Below, one piece after another: positions 13,630-25,175 of a stretch of DNA of 64,000 bases. Source of the DNA: Sambucus nigra (taxonomy: Eukaryota; Streptophyta; Magnoliopsida; Dipsacales; Adoxaceae); assembly GCA_949130495.1 (NCBI GenBank), contig OX422214.1:251662187-251726186 (forward strand), given 5' to 3'. The first letter of the stretch is position 1. Every line of letters starts with the position of its first letter. The position numbers and the translations under genes are program-made. The notes below the pieces were generated by a model that was given only the letters and a program-made list of their open reading frames with translations, was not told the DNA's origin and did no database searches.

Positions 13630-16078
13630 GATAACCCAAACCGGCCCCCAAACGAACCCTTAAGAGGCATGAACACCTCGCTTAGGACCAATATAACTTG
13701 TAGGAATTGATCGCGTAGTCCCGGGTCTCCCGGTTTGAGAGTCTGATGATAATTTGCAAAAATCACACTTAGACTTAAAAACAAACCGTCAAGGGGTGAA
13801 AACCCAAACCGGCCCCAAACGACCCCGTAGGAGGCATGAACACCTCGCACGGGACCAATGTAACTTGTAGGAACTGACCGCATAGTCTCGGGACTTTCGG
13901 TTTGAGAGTATGACGATAATTTGCAAAAGTCAACACTTAAACTTAAAAACATGCCGTTAAAGGGTGAAAACCCAAACCGGCCTCCAAACGACACCTTAGG
14001 AGGCACGAACACCTCGCACGGGACCAATGTAGCTTATAGGAACTGACTGCGTAGTCCCGGGTCTTCCGATTTGTGAATAGGATGATAATTTGCAAAAATC
14101 ACACTTATAGTTAAAAACATGTCGTTAAAGGGTGAAAACCCAAACCGACCCCCAAACGACCCCGTAGGAGGCACGAACACCTCGCACGGGACCAATGTAA
14201 CTTGTAAGAACTGACCGCGTAGTCCCAGGTCTTTCGGTTTGTGAATAGGATGATAATTTATAAAAATCACACTTAGAGTTAAAAACATGCCGTTAAAGGG
14301 TGAAAACCTAAACTAGCCCCCAAACGACCCCGTAGGAGGTACGAACACCTTGCATGGGACCCATGTAACTTGTAGGAACTGACTGCGTAGTCTCGAATCT
14401 CTCGGTGTTAGAGTATGACGATAATTTTCAAAAATCACACTTAGTTAAAAACATGGCGTTAAAGGGTGAAAACCCAAACCGGCCCCAAACGACCCCGTAG
14501 GAGGCACGAACACCTCGCACGGGACCAATGTAACTTGTAGGAACTCATCGCGTAGTCCCGGGTCTCCCGGTTTGAGAGTATGACGATAATTTGCAAAAAT
14601 CACACTTAGACTTGAAAATAGGCCGTTAGGGGGTGAAAACCCGAACCAACCCCCAAACGACCCCGTAGGAGGCACGAACACCTCGCACGGGACCAATGTA
14701 ACCTGTAGGAACTGACCGCGTAGTCCCGGGACTCCCGATTTGAGTGTATGCCGATAATTTGCAAAAATCACACTTAGACTTGAAAACAAACCGTTAAGGG
14801 GTGAAAACCCCAACCGGATCCCAAATGACCCCATAGGAGGCACGAACACCTCGCATGACCCCATATAACTTGTAGGAACTGGCAGCGTAGTCCCGGATCT
14901 ACCGGTTAGTAAGTATGACAATAATTTGCCAAAATCACAGTTAAACTTAAAAACAAGCCGTTAAAGGGTGAAAACCCAAATAGGCCCCCAAACGACCCCG
15001 CAGGAGGCACGAACACCTTGCATGGGATCAATGTAACTTGTAGGAACTGACCGCGTAGTCCCGGGTCTCACGGTTTGAGAGTATGACGATAATTTGGAAA
15101 AATCACACTTAGAGTTAAAAACATGCCGTTAAAGGGTGAAAACCCAAACCGGCCCCCAAACGACCCCGTAGGAGGCACGAACACCTCGCACGGGACCAAT
15201 GTAGCTTGTAGGAACTGACCGCGTAGTCCCAGGTCTCCCGATTTGTGAATAGGACGATAATTTGCAAAAATCACACTTAAACGTAAAAACAGGCCGTTAA
15301 AGTGTGAAAACCCAAATCGGCACCCAAACGACCCCATAGGAGGCACGAGCACCTCACACGGGACCAATGTAACTTGTTGGAATTGACCGCGTAGTCCCGG
15401 TTTGAGAGTATGGCGATAATTTGGAAAGATCACACTTAGTTAAAAACATGTCGTTAAAGGGTGAAAACCCAAACCGCCCCCCAAACGACCCCGTAGGAGG
15501 CGCGAAAACCTCGCACGGGACCAATGTAACTTGTAGGAGTTGACCGCTTAGTCTCGAGTCTCCCGGTTTGAGTGTATGATGATAATTTGCCAAAATCACA
15601 CTTAGTTAAAAACATGTCATTAAAGGGTGAAAACCCAAACCGACCCCCAAACGACCCCGTAGGAGGCACGGACACCTCACACGGGACTAATGTAACTTGT
15701 AGGAACTGACCGCGTAGTCCAGGTTTGAGAGTATGACGATTATTTGTAAAAATCAAACTTAGTTAAAAACATGACGTTAAAGGGTGAAAACCCAAACCGA
15801 CCCCCAAACAACCCTGTAGGAGGCAAGAACACCTCGCATGGGACCAATGCAACTTGTAGGAACTGACCGCGTAGTCTCGAGTCTCCCAGTTTGATAGTAT
15901 GACGATAATTTTCCAAAATCACACTTAGTTAAAAACATGTCGTTAAAGGGTGAAAACCCAAACCGACCCCCAAACGACCCCGTAGGAGGCACGAACACCT
16001 CGCACGGGACCAATGTAACTTGTAGGAACTGATCGTGTTGTCCCGGATCTCCCGGTTTGTAAGTATGATGATAATTTC
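13630..16078. repeat. Degenerate right edge of the satellite array
   Basis: Monomers here match the other blocks less well and show more small losses. Near 15391 and 15718 CCCGGGTCTCCCGG is reduced to a short remnant, and several monomers lack the GAGTTAAA or CTTAAA portion after ACACTTAG. No long block with a constant offset was found here. The last monomer ends inside the AT-rich tail (ATGATGATAATTTCCA) at about 16078. Confidence 0.75.
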
Positions 16079-16299
16079 CACTCATATATGAAAATTTTTT
16101 GTTTTGAGTATTTTTTTGTAAATTATTGGGTTACTGATATCGAAATTTTTTTGTATTCTATTTTTTTTGCAGGATAACAGTTTATCATTGACTTTTATTC
16201 ACGTGGAACACACAAAGAACTCAATGGTTTAAAAAAATGGGTTTATTAATGATTCCATTTTTTTGTGTCATGACCGTACGGTCTTTTGTTGTTTTATTA
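16079..16299. other. Unassigned AT-rich spacer between satellite and retroelement
   Basis: About 220 bp rich in T runs with no satellite similarity and no recognised coding motif. It may be the decayed continuation of the minus-strand retroelement to its right, whose integrase reading stops making sense at about 16310. I see no target duplication or LTR end at the satellite junction. Confidence 0.5.
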
Positions 16300-17108
16300 T
16301 TGACTTTTATGGCCAACGACCTTCCTCCAATGTGGCTTGAACAAGAGCCCTCATGCACATCTTGCAAGATGTATGGAACCTCTGAAGGATGAATGCAACT
16401 GATAAAAGGGAGAAGGAATCCCTTCTTGTACAGGATATTTCCCACAATGGATAATTTAGCAGCTCTGAACCTCATCTTTCTCCTTTCTAGCTTTGACTTT
16501 GGAAGTTCTCCCTTTTCGATGTATCTGATAAGAGGATCCATCCATGAGGCTCCCATACTTAGATTTAGGCAAGGTCTATCAACCTCTTCCTCTTTGATGG
16601 TCGGCTTGAGCAGAATCTCAATTGGTACTATTTTCCTTATGTCTGTTCTTGTTACTAAGGCCAACCTCATGAGTGCATCAACTCAACTTTTATCTAGCCA
16701 TGGTATCCTCTTCATTTTTACCTCTTTGAATCTTTTTAGCATCGATCATACCCTCTTCAGATATCTGGCCATCCTTTCATCTTTGACTTCATATACCCCC
16801 AAGATTTGGTTCACGACCAATCTTGAGTCATTGTGAACTAGGAGCTGTCCGATACCGATGGATTTTGCCAAAGAGAGACCTACTATTAATGCCTCATACT
16901 CTGACTAGTTATTGGAGGCATTAAAGTTGAACCTCAGTGCATACTCAATATCTGTACCATCTAGTGCCGACACTATCAGACTTGCTCCATTTTTGTTTTC
17001 GCAGGATGACCCATCAACGAAGAGGTCCCAGATGGTTTTATTTGAAGAGAAGTTTCCCTCTGAAAAGGGTCCCTTTCTTGAAGAGGTATCTCTCTTCTTC
17101 ATTCTCAA
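16300..17108 (-). pseudogene. Gypsy (Tat-type) second RNase H and start of integrase
   Basis: Reading from 17108 downward on the minus strand gives a stretch beginning near WDLFVDGSSCENKNGAS, then a stop where the family has Q (before SEYEALIVGLSLAKSIG), then LLVHNDSRLVVNQILG. This is the extra RNase H domain (a second, archaeal-like RNase H) that marks the Tat/Retand branch of plant Ty3/gypsy elements. The same frame continues to 16221 with further stops. It ends in DVHEGSCSSHIGGRSLA, the first half of the integrase HHCC zinc finger, after which similarity ends. Three in-frame stops and the missing integrase core make it a dead copy. 16905-17108 and 16221-16670 lie in the same frame. Confidence 0.85.
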
Positions 17109-17115
17109 TTATTCT

Positions 17116-17835
17116 TTATATAGATCTACTAATCTCGGCCTCGTTTGAAGTTTGGTTAACGTTTCTCCCTACTGGCTCATCTATAGCCTCAAGACCGTTC
17201 TCAACCTCGATCTCGTCCCAGGTAAACTCGGCCACAAAATTTACCAGAGCTTGTCCCTTGATGGAAACCCTAGGTTGATAAATAATATCGTACTCCCCCA
17301 ACTCAATTGCCAAGGTCATTAACCTTCCTGACTTGTCAGGTATACGGAGGACCTGCCTGAGCGGGGAATCAGTGAGGATGACTATGGAGTGAGCCTGGAA
17401 GCATGGATTCATTTTCCTAGAAGCCTGTATCAAAGCATAGGATAATTTTTCCATTCGAGGGTACTTCTGCTCAGATCTTTGGAGTGCCTTGCTATTGAAG
17501 TACACTGGTCTCTGCACTCCATCCTCTTCTCTTACTATTGCAGCACTGATGGCTGACTTTGAGACAACTAAACATACATACAACTTCTCACCTTGAATTG
17601 GCCGAGATAGGAGTAGAGGGGATCCGAGGTAGGACTTAAGCTTTTTTAAAGCTTTGTCACATTCCTCATTCCATTCGAAGGCTTTTCTAAGAACTTTGAA
17701 AAAAGGAAGACATTTATCTGTAGCTTTAGAGATGAACCTGTTAAGTGCATCCACTCGTCTGATCAGCCTCTGAATGTCTTTGATGGTTCTGGGTGTTTTC
17801 ATTTCCAACAAATCCTTGATCTTCATTTCCAACAT
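17116..17835 (-). pseudogene. Gypsy (Tat-type) end of reverse transcriptase and RNase H
   Basis: A 239-codon open stretch. Residues about 1-70 match the thumb/connection end of plant gypsy reverse transcriptase (LLEMKTPRTIKDIQRL, ALNRFISKATDKCLPFF). Residues about 70-190 match the RNase H domain (GVQRPVYFNSKALQRSEQKY, the YP.MEKLSYALI segment, LTDSPLRQVL). The palm with the YxDD catalytic site is absent: upstream sequence goes straight to gag, so about two thirds of RT and the protease have been lost. A one-base frame change separates it from the next block (16300-17108). The methionine at 17835 is simply the first ATG in the stretch, not a true start. Confidence 0.88.
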
Positions 17836-17842
17836 TTGTCAG

Positions 17843-18480
17843 TTAGATGGCCGTAATCTTAATTGAACTCGCACCATAAATTCTTGTTTCTCTTATATGG
17901 TAGAGTCCTCTGCTTTCTGGCCATCTTAGATACCTGTCATTCTTTATCTTGTTGAGGATGTGTTCACAACTCACAGTTAAAGGAGTGTAGTCTGCAAACT
18001 TGTCGTCCGCAGCCCTCTTCTTTCCATCATTTTTCTTCTGGAACTTCCCACTGCTACTTCCATTCTCATCCACATATTTCACAGCTATTACTTCCTATGC
18101 ATTCATTACCTTTCCAAATATTGCCAATAGCTCGGCCATAGACTTAGGAGAGTCTTTAGCAAGATTCTAGAGTAGCTTTCCCTTCTCAACTCCTCAAATG
18201 AGGGTTGTTATGGATATACTTTCTTGATAGTCCTCTACCTCTAACTTTTCCTTGTCGAACCTCGCAATATAGTCTCTGAGGCTTTCATTCTTCCCTTGCT
18301 TTACATAAATCAAATGGGTCTTATTCTTCTGAGGCCTTAGACAAAAATAAAAGTTATGAATGAACCGCTCGGCCAAACCATTAAAACTCTCAATTGAATT
18401 TTTAGGAAGAGAAGTAAACTAGATATGTGTAGCCCTAGTTAGAGTGCTTGAGAAAGTTCAGCACCTCATCTCATCAGAGA
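17843..18480 (-). pseudogene. Gypsy (Tat-type) gag, core and C-terminal part
   Basis: The stretch at 18194-18376 reads MAERFIHNFYFCLRPQKN and ESLRDYIARFDKEKLEVED, the retrotransposon gag core of Tat-like elements (F..H..., QGK.ESLRDY..RFNKE). The stretch at 17843-18082 continues with a lysine-rich region and YTPLTVSCEHILNKIKNDRY, the segment that normally precedes the CCHC knuckle. The knuckle itself is missing, and the sequence passes into RT at about 17840. Stops and frame changes interrupt the gag reading. Confidence 0.75.
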
Positions 18481-19455
18481 TTGAATAAATGTATATTGTA
18501 GACTAATATATTTCAATATGATGGACTGGGTTAGTACTTTCATCATACTTGGGAGACACTACTGGAGGTTTAAATTTGGCAGGGTTAGGAAGTTGACAAT
18601 CCTTGCCACAAATAGTGAACCCTCTGAGTACCTCCTCTATAATGGGTCTTGAATTTATATGAGATCCTTATCTTCTCTTCTAGCCTTTGAATAGAGTCTT
18701 TCCAGGTCTTAGCAACATCGTTCTGGCCGAGGTTGTCCCCAGCCACCTCCAAAGGGTGGACTAAAGGTTCCCTAGCTGCTGCATAGAGTCGGCTATTAAC
18801 CTCCGCCGGACCACAGTCTTGGCCACGTGGGGGTCAACCATGATGGGGCCGACAGTCACCACCCTATTTTCGTGAGCCATGATGCTTCTTAACCTGGACA
18901 ACCTTTCTCCCAGGTAATTAATTGGGCCAAGTCTTTCGAAGGTTGACCCTCTACTTAACCGATTAAAAGATGAACCTCTTTGACGGGCATCGTCATCTCG
19001 TCTTTCACCTTGGTCTCGGCTTTGCTGGATAGGATATACAGTGTTGTTTAAGACCTCATATGGCTCCCAACAGTCAGTTGGAGCGTCCTTTGCATCTATA
19101 TCGTCATACCTATCCTCTGGGCAATGTTTTCTTTACCTCCCCAGTGTAAACATCTAGGGTCAGCAACATCCCTCCGCCTTTGAGGAGGAGGTAGGTCTTT
19201 TCGTGGTGCCTAGGGTGGTTCCCTAGACTCATGTTGTACCTGAGAAGCTATCGAAGTAATTATCTCCGACAAGACCCCAGGTGGTGTCATCAACATATTC
19301 TGGTTGAGTTGAGCAAACTTCTCTTGCATCGCTTATTGAGTAGTGGCTAAGGACTTTAAGGTTGCCGCCACCTCCGCCATCTCGGACTGGGGTGGTGCTT
19401 GACTGGAACTGGATCCTCCAACACCATATGGTGGAGGTGGTAACTCTGGTGCCAT
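18481..19455 (-). pseudogene. Gypsy (Tat-type) gag N-terminal region, decayed
   Basis: The likely gag start is the ATG at 19455-19453 (minus), giving MAPELPPPPYGVGGSSSSQA, then MAEVAATLKSLATTQ followed by a stop. The low-complexity, proline/serine-rich start and the glutamine-rich helix fit Tat gag leaders. The rest to 18481 is crossed by many stops in all minus frames and is assigned by position. No LTR or PBS is seen upstream: element A begins at about 19505, so the 5' end is lost. Confidence 0.55.
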
Positions 19456-20641
19456 GTAAGAATACTAGAGAGCTTGTAAATGAAAACGATAGAGAGCTTG
19501 ATACCTAAAGTTGTAAGTTGAATTCAGGGATGAGGACCACAGTAGAGGTCACTCCCTTTATGGAATTTCCATGTATTACTGCAACGACAACTAGAGTGCA
19601 GTAGTTATAAATATATATGTACCACTATAGTAGAGCGTGGTGCTAAATTTGACTTCCCCGATGAAGATAAAAAGGGAAGAAGTTTGAAGGGTCTTTGATA
19701 AGGAGTTTTCATTAAAGTTTAAGTTATGCGAAGGCAGTGTAATTTTATCCAATGGAAGTAGAATGCTCAGAAGCCTTGTCTTAAGAGCAGGGTATGGAAA
19801 TGCCCTAATGTGAAAATTTGAGAAAAAAAATTCACTCGTTGGAGCAATGTTGAAATAGTGGGAACGGTGGTGACCATATTTGGGGGAGCATAATGTTTTT
19901 CTCATAGAGGAATGTTACGGGTGACTTTAACCCTGAGTTCCTTTAATTTATCAGAAATGAAGAGAATGCAGTTTCTGAATTTCTCACACGAGGATCGGTT
20001 AGGGACCGACAGTGAATAAAGAGTTATATCTATAAGTGAACTTTGTACCTGATAAGGTAGGTACAATGAAGAGGGAGTCCTTCAATGGAATGATAGGATC
20101 ACTAGTAAGTTTTGCTAACACTTAGGGAGAACTTATGTTCGTGAAACCCCCTCAAGTTGACATCCACCCGAGGATTCATTAAAACAAGGTCATTGAGGCT
20201 GGTAGTGTGTTTCCATTTCGTCGGAGGAGCTAAGGGAACTATAAGGGTGATTATCAGGATCGAGAATATACAATTCCAAGATACTGATAACCTTAACATG
20301 GTCAGGGAGGCTAGAGATCGGGAATATGGTGATGTGGAGCATACAACCTCACATTTTGATCTTGACCGGTAGGAGTTAAAGGACAAGAGTACGGTGCCTA
20401 GATGGGGCATTAATTAAAGTATATTTTTTGGTTCGGTTAAGATAAGTGTACTATATCTGGGAACCATTTGGAGCAACCAGTATGATTGGCAAAGTTATTA
20501 TTATGAGTTTCACCTCGAATGAAGGAGTTATATTTTGTGTGAGAAGATGGATTCACAAAATTTTATTTGCCCTAGATTCGTGTGTGTGATTCGAGATTAT
20601 TGGTAGTATCGATAATTCATGATGTCGTAAATAGCACCACC

Positions 20642-21515
20642 AGTATGAGGTGATGATAAGCTCAAGTTAGCAACAACAATGGCAGCACAAGAGTAAATAT
20701 CTAGTAGAAGGAGGTGAGGAGAAGAGGAGAAACATTGGTATATAAGTGGTTCAACCAATTTGGCCTACATCCACTGTGGGTGTGTGAGTAAGTTTCACTA
20801 GAATGAGGGAACTAATGGCTTGTGAGGCAATCTCTCACTTTCTCTCTACTGTGTATTTTTGCAGAGCTCCCGCAAGGATTACAATTATGGATCCATCTCC
20901 AAGGTAGGAGAAGACATGTATTTATAGTGCTTGGGGGTGTAGTGTACCCCTCAAGCATGCCATGAGCATGTGTGCGTTGAATACACTAGTCATAGGTGGA
21001 CACCCGGCTGTGCCACATGTAAGGAATGATGACCAAATATTCCCTCACATGAGGGGAATGATTTGGTTATAACTGATTTGCAACGTGTTCCATGTCTTCC
21101 CTATGATTGTGTGTGCTCGAACTTGTGACATTATCTCGTGGGACCTCGGCCCAGCCGAGTACGATGTTGGGCGTTAGTTGCTTTGTCCTGTCAATCATAA
21201 GCATGACGTTGACCTGGGAGACTGGTCGAGGTTAGGTATGAGGTATGATGTAGTAGGATGTAGTGTCAGCTAAGGCAGAGTACGATGTTGGCAATAACCT
21301 AAGCTCATAATATGCCATTGACCTCGGCTACTGGCCAGCCGAGGTTGGTCAATGGGGAGCCAAACTTGCATAAGACAACCTTTCTGACGGCTCTTGTGAG
21401 CTTCCTGGCGACTCGGTTGTGAAGTCAGCCGAGGTTGGTAATTCCAAGTACGAGGGTACACTTTGGGCATATCAGTAATATTATAGGGAGTATATCTATA
21501 TAATTTTCCGTGACA
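20642..21515 (-). mobile_element. LTR-like insertion in element A, possibly Tat-type
   Basis: This block interrupts the collinearity between A and its relative at 36459-37302. Read on the minus strand it starts TGTCACGGAAAATTATATAG (at 21515) and ends near CTTATCATCA (about 20642). A TATA-like CTATAAATA lies at 20927-20919 (minus), about 590 bp from the start, as expected for a promoter at the end of U3. No matching 5-bp duplication was found, so the left boundary is uncertain. It could belong to the same family as the gypsy remnant at 16300-19455, but this is not shown. Confidence 0.5.
20919..20927 (-). promoter_or_regulatory. TATA-like box in the inserted LTR
   Basis: CTATAAATA on the minus strand, followed by CATGTCTTCTCC. 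The position within the LTR fits a retrotransposon core promoter. This is a motif match only. Confidence 0.4.
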
Positions 21516-23103
21516 GTTCGGTCCCATTTTCTTCATTTGTTGTGGAAGTGGGTGTTCGTATTTTGAGCTTATATTTGGTTTGTACTACTCGTTTTTTGTG
21601 TGTTATTAGAGTATAGTACTATTTTGAGTATAATGTGCCCTTGTATGATCGGATCGATAGTAGTAGTGTAACGCAAACCTTAATAACGTCGGGAGTGGAG
21701 AGATGTTATGGGATGTAAGGATATTGGTTTTGATGATAAATTACCTAGTGTGAAGAAAACACTATAAATTGAGATACATGTCATGATTGAAGGCTTATGG
21801 AGATGGAAATGCTATGGAAAAACACTGAAATGTTTCTCTCACCGTAAGAGAATGGGTGAGGTAAGGTTAAGGGATTTGATTCGAGGCTTATGGCCATGTC
21901 GCGGGTAGGAGGCAAATTCTGAGGTAACATGTTTTTGTATGATGATTGTAACACTTGTGTAGAGTATAGGTGCCCCGATTAGTTAGACTTTCCATTTCGC
22001 CGAAATGGAAGGACATAGAGGTAAAAGCACATTAGTATGGTTGTGAGATAGGATTTTGGAAGTTCCGATTGTGTGCTTTAGGCCATTATATCTTAATGAC
22101 CGACTATGTGAGGTAGTAGTGTAATGGGAGGGTTCCTTGTTTGGATTTCATTTTACGAGATGTACCACGTGTGAAATCGAGCGAATGTCGGAAGCTGAGA
22201 AAGGTCTTGTGTGCTAGGGATATAGTTAGTATAGTGCTCATCTTACGTGTGTAAGAAAACACACCGATCCTAGACTATCATGATGAAAAGTCAGTGGGGC
22301 TAGTAGTGCTGAAATAGTGAGATTATAGCAGGTTAACCACGAGAAGATTGGTGGGTCAACCTTGAGAAGGATTAAATTTCCAGGTATAGGAAGAATTGAA
22401 TTTTGAGTAATTAGGGTTGAGAGTACCCAGGTGCTAACACCAGGCCGAGGAAGTGAGGCCCATTTTTAGAGAATGTGTTACGTGTGTGACATTTGAAATA
22501 GTTGTGCACATATGCACGAGTTATAGGGTGTGTGCGCACCTTAGTAAGTTGATTTTATATATATATCGTCCGAAGTAGGGGGGGTAGTATATAAAGCTGA
22601 AGAATATGATTTGGGGAAATTATAAATAGAATTAGAGTGTGTTGGATGAAACGTCGTATGAGGTATGCAATAATCCAATAATATAGGTGCTATAAGAGTT
22701 GGCACACCTAAGATGGGATGGAAGGCTGATGGGAGTAGTCAATTGCTAGTGTAGTTTCCTTTTTGGGGGAAATTCTATGTCATGATGTAGACGAATGAAC
22801 GCTGAGAGTGGCGACTTTTAGATGGGATCGATACGTTAGAGTTGTGATTGTAGATGCTCATTTTTTACGCGATTATTGAAGAACTAGGTGCGATGTGACG
22901 CTGTTAGAATTAACCTTATGACCGAGGTAGTGTTTCAGCATGTCGAAATGTAGTTAAGCTTGTGGTTAAGCTAGTGTATTAGAGTATAAGTCTCGAGATA
23001 GGTGGGTACTATGAACGAGTATATGGTAGGGTACCATTGTGTTAGTACCATTCGACTTCTGGGTACAGGTCATATCTGAATTTTGGGAACAAAATTCCTT
23101 TGT

Positions 23104-23113
23104 AAGGGGGGAG
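23104..23113 (+). other. Polypurine tract of element A
   Basis: AAGGGGGGAG, two bases before TGTAATACTCC, the LTR start. The preceding sequence (ACAAAATTCCTTTGT) matches the corresponding site of element T (AATTCCTTTGT at 54792). Confidence 0.85.
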
Positions 23114-23696
23114 TATGTAATACTCCGTACTTTTATAGATATTTAAATTATATAAGTGGGTGAAATTTAATAATTAGAGGAATTACTATGAATAGTAATT
23201 CAAGATTTATGAGTGTTAGATAATTACCAATCTGTGTTACATTTACTTTGGGGTCTAAGTAAATGTGTCGAAATATTTTTATCCACGAGGCAAGTATTTA
23301 CTTGCTTTATTCAATTGATTGTGTGTATCTCATATTATAGTTGGTAAACTATATGCTTTTTTGTTTGAAACCCTTGAAATAAATTTGGGAAATTTGATTT
23401 TGAGTTCATAATTGATGCGTTGTTAACTCTTTTTCAATTCTAGTGTTAAACCCATGTTAATGGTGTGTATTTATGGTTAGAAATGGGAAGAAATTATAAA
23501 AGAGTGTTAATTGGTTTTAGGGTTTGAATCCAAGGGAAATTATTATATCCCATATATTAAATGATGTGTTAGTTATAAATCAGTGTTAGGATGATTATAG
23601 TGTTGTTGGTTGAGATTAGAATCCACAAAAATGGAGGTTGGGATGATATTTGGGATTTTTGGAGAAGATGAAATCGCCCAAACAGAGAGCTCTGAA

Positions 23697-23883
23697 CGGG
23701 GCGAATTGATTTGGGTCTAGACCGAATCGATTCTTATTAGGAGACCTGTAGGACTGTCTCGGGTCGAATCGATTCGCACCTTGGAGACCTGAGAACTGAA
23801 ACTGTCAGAATAGGTTGTGGTTTAGACCGAAACAATTCGCTTAGCCGAATCAATTCGCTCATGGGGCTAACCGATTCGCATTA
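23697..23883. repeat. ATCGATTCG-type palindrome cluster in element A LTR
   Basis: Six imperfect copies of (C/A)CGAATCGATTCG within about 190 bp, for example ACCGAATCGATTC near 23721 and TCGAATCGATTCGC near 23764, with variants CCGAATCAATTCGC and ACCGATTCGC. No coding role. Confidence 0.75.
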
Positions 23884-25124
23884 GCAGGTGCTGGAAATTT
23901 TTCTTCCTTAAGGGTAGGTGGAGTTAAATCATAAATTGGAAATTATTATAGGGGATTATTGAAGTGATATTAGGACTCCTGGATAATGGAATTGAGGGTT
24001 AGTAAACCTTGGGTTGAAAGAGAGAACCTTGGATTAGTTGAGTGTACAATCCTGGGTATGGATTTAATGAATGTTTAGGACGAGTAACATTCGAGAGAAG
24101 TCTTCGACAAGTGTGTATAGATATATTTATGAGGTTAGAATAAATATGGGCCGATTGCATTTGAGTGAATCCTAGGACGTGATTAGGATGGAATTTAGGA
24201 TACGGGCTAAAGACGATTGAGCGACTATCCGATACATCAATTGACGAATATTATTATAGGTGATGTGATACCTATGGAATTAAGATAAGTAGCTTGCATA
24301 CTTATTTAAGTATTATGAATTGGTATATTAGGGATTATATATAAATCCTTAAAAGTGATTAAGGTAAGTAAATCTTAAGTAAAATAATACATATAGGATT
24401 CGTATTTTAAGTGTGTGAATACTTATATACTATTAGGAATGGGAACATTTGGGATTTTGGCTATCGCTATGAGAGTTTGGAAATTATAGCCAGGGTATAT
24501 TGAGAAGTGATATATATCATATACATGGGTGTTGTTATAGATATATATGTTTTGTTATAAATATATCGGTATGTGAATGATTTATTTATGTATACATATA
24601 TCTCTAGTGCTATCCAAGGAGGTTGCGCGATATTGGTGAATCCCCTAGCTTGAGGAGAAGGGAGACTATAATCCCTAGGTCATATCATCCCGCATATGAG
24701 TGCGATAATGATTCCATTTTTAAGAGGGAATATGATTACCTCCACCGTTTAGTATTTTTACCATGATCTTGAGTGAGTCAGACTTGGCACTTGGGTTAAG
24801 TTGTGCATACCCAGATGATGATAGAACTTTGAGACTGCATCCTCGAGTTATAGCTCGGTGGGATGGTTATTGTACTTATCATTGTGATATAGGTATAAAT
24901 ATAATTATTGTGTATAGTATATTTCTCATATATGGAGATGAGATATCATATAACTTAGACTTGTGTAAAGTGTAAAATGAATAAGAGTTTATTCCTCTTC
25001 CGGGAGATTTAAATCCGGAGTAATACAAATGTGAATCATATATTAAATGAGAATTATATATACGGCATTTTATATACTAAAGTGAAAATGGTATTTTAAA
25101 CTAGTGAAAGTTTCGAAAAATGAA

Positions 25125-25126
<2 letters not shown>

Positions 25127-25172
<46 letters not shown>
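25127..25172. repeat. (AT)n microsatellite
   Basis: About 23 AT units inside the element A LTR. Confidence 0.95.

Positions 25173-25175
<3 letters not shown>

Larger units (their letters stand above)
1..16078. repeat. 168-bp tandem satellite array, about 95 monomers
   Basis: Head-to-tail copies of a monomer near 168 bp. The anchor TTAAAGGGTG recurs at 81, 249, 413, 582 and 748, giving spacings of 164-169 bp, and continues to about 16078. Each monomer carries in order GGGTGAAAACCC, a C-rich segment (CGGCCCCCAAACGACCCC), GTAGGAGGCACGAACACCTC, a GTAACTTGTAGGAACTGA block, CCCGGGTCTCCCGG and an AT-rich tail (ATAATTTGCAAAAATCACAC). The array enters from the left window edge, so its true size is unknown. 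The length fits one plant nucleosome plus linker, the usual size of plant centromeric and pericentromeric satellites. I do not recognise the family. Centromere function is an inference from size and context, not shown here. Confidence 0.97.
19505..23115 (+). mobile_element. Element A: non-coding internal region of a gypsy-like LTR element
   Basis: About 3.6 kb (2.7 kb without the LTR inserted at 20642-21515) containing no long open frame. It ends in the polypurine tract at 23104-23113 just before an LTR. It is collinear, on the opposite strand, with 43834-44860, 36459-37302, 58559-58740 and 48263-49441, so it is a conserved unit and not random DNA. Conserved non-coding internals with gypsy-type PBS, PPT and LTRs are the pattern called LARD (large retrotransposon derivative). 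The left end lies about 200 bp inside the internal region judged from relative B, so its 5' LTR and PBS are missing. Confidence 0.72.

Noticed and set aside
1..16078. Possible CRISPR-like or telomere-like repeat
   Set aside because: Repeats are 168 bp without unique spacers, and no TTTAGGG array is present. This is a eukaryotic satellite.
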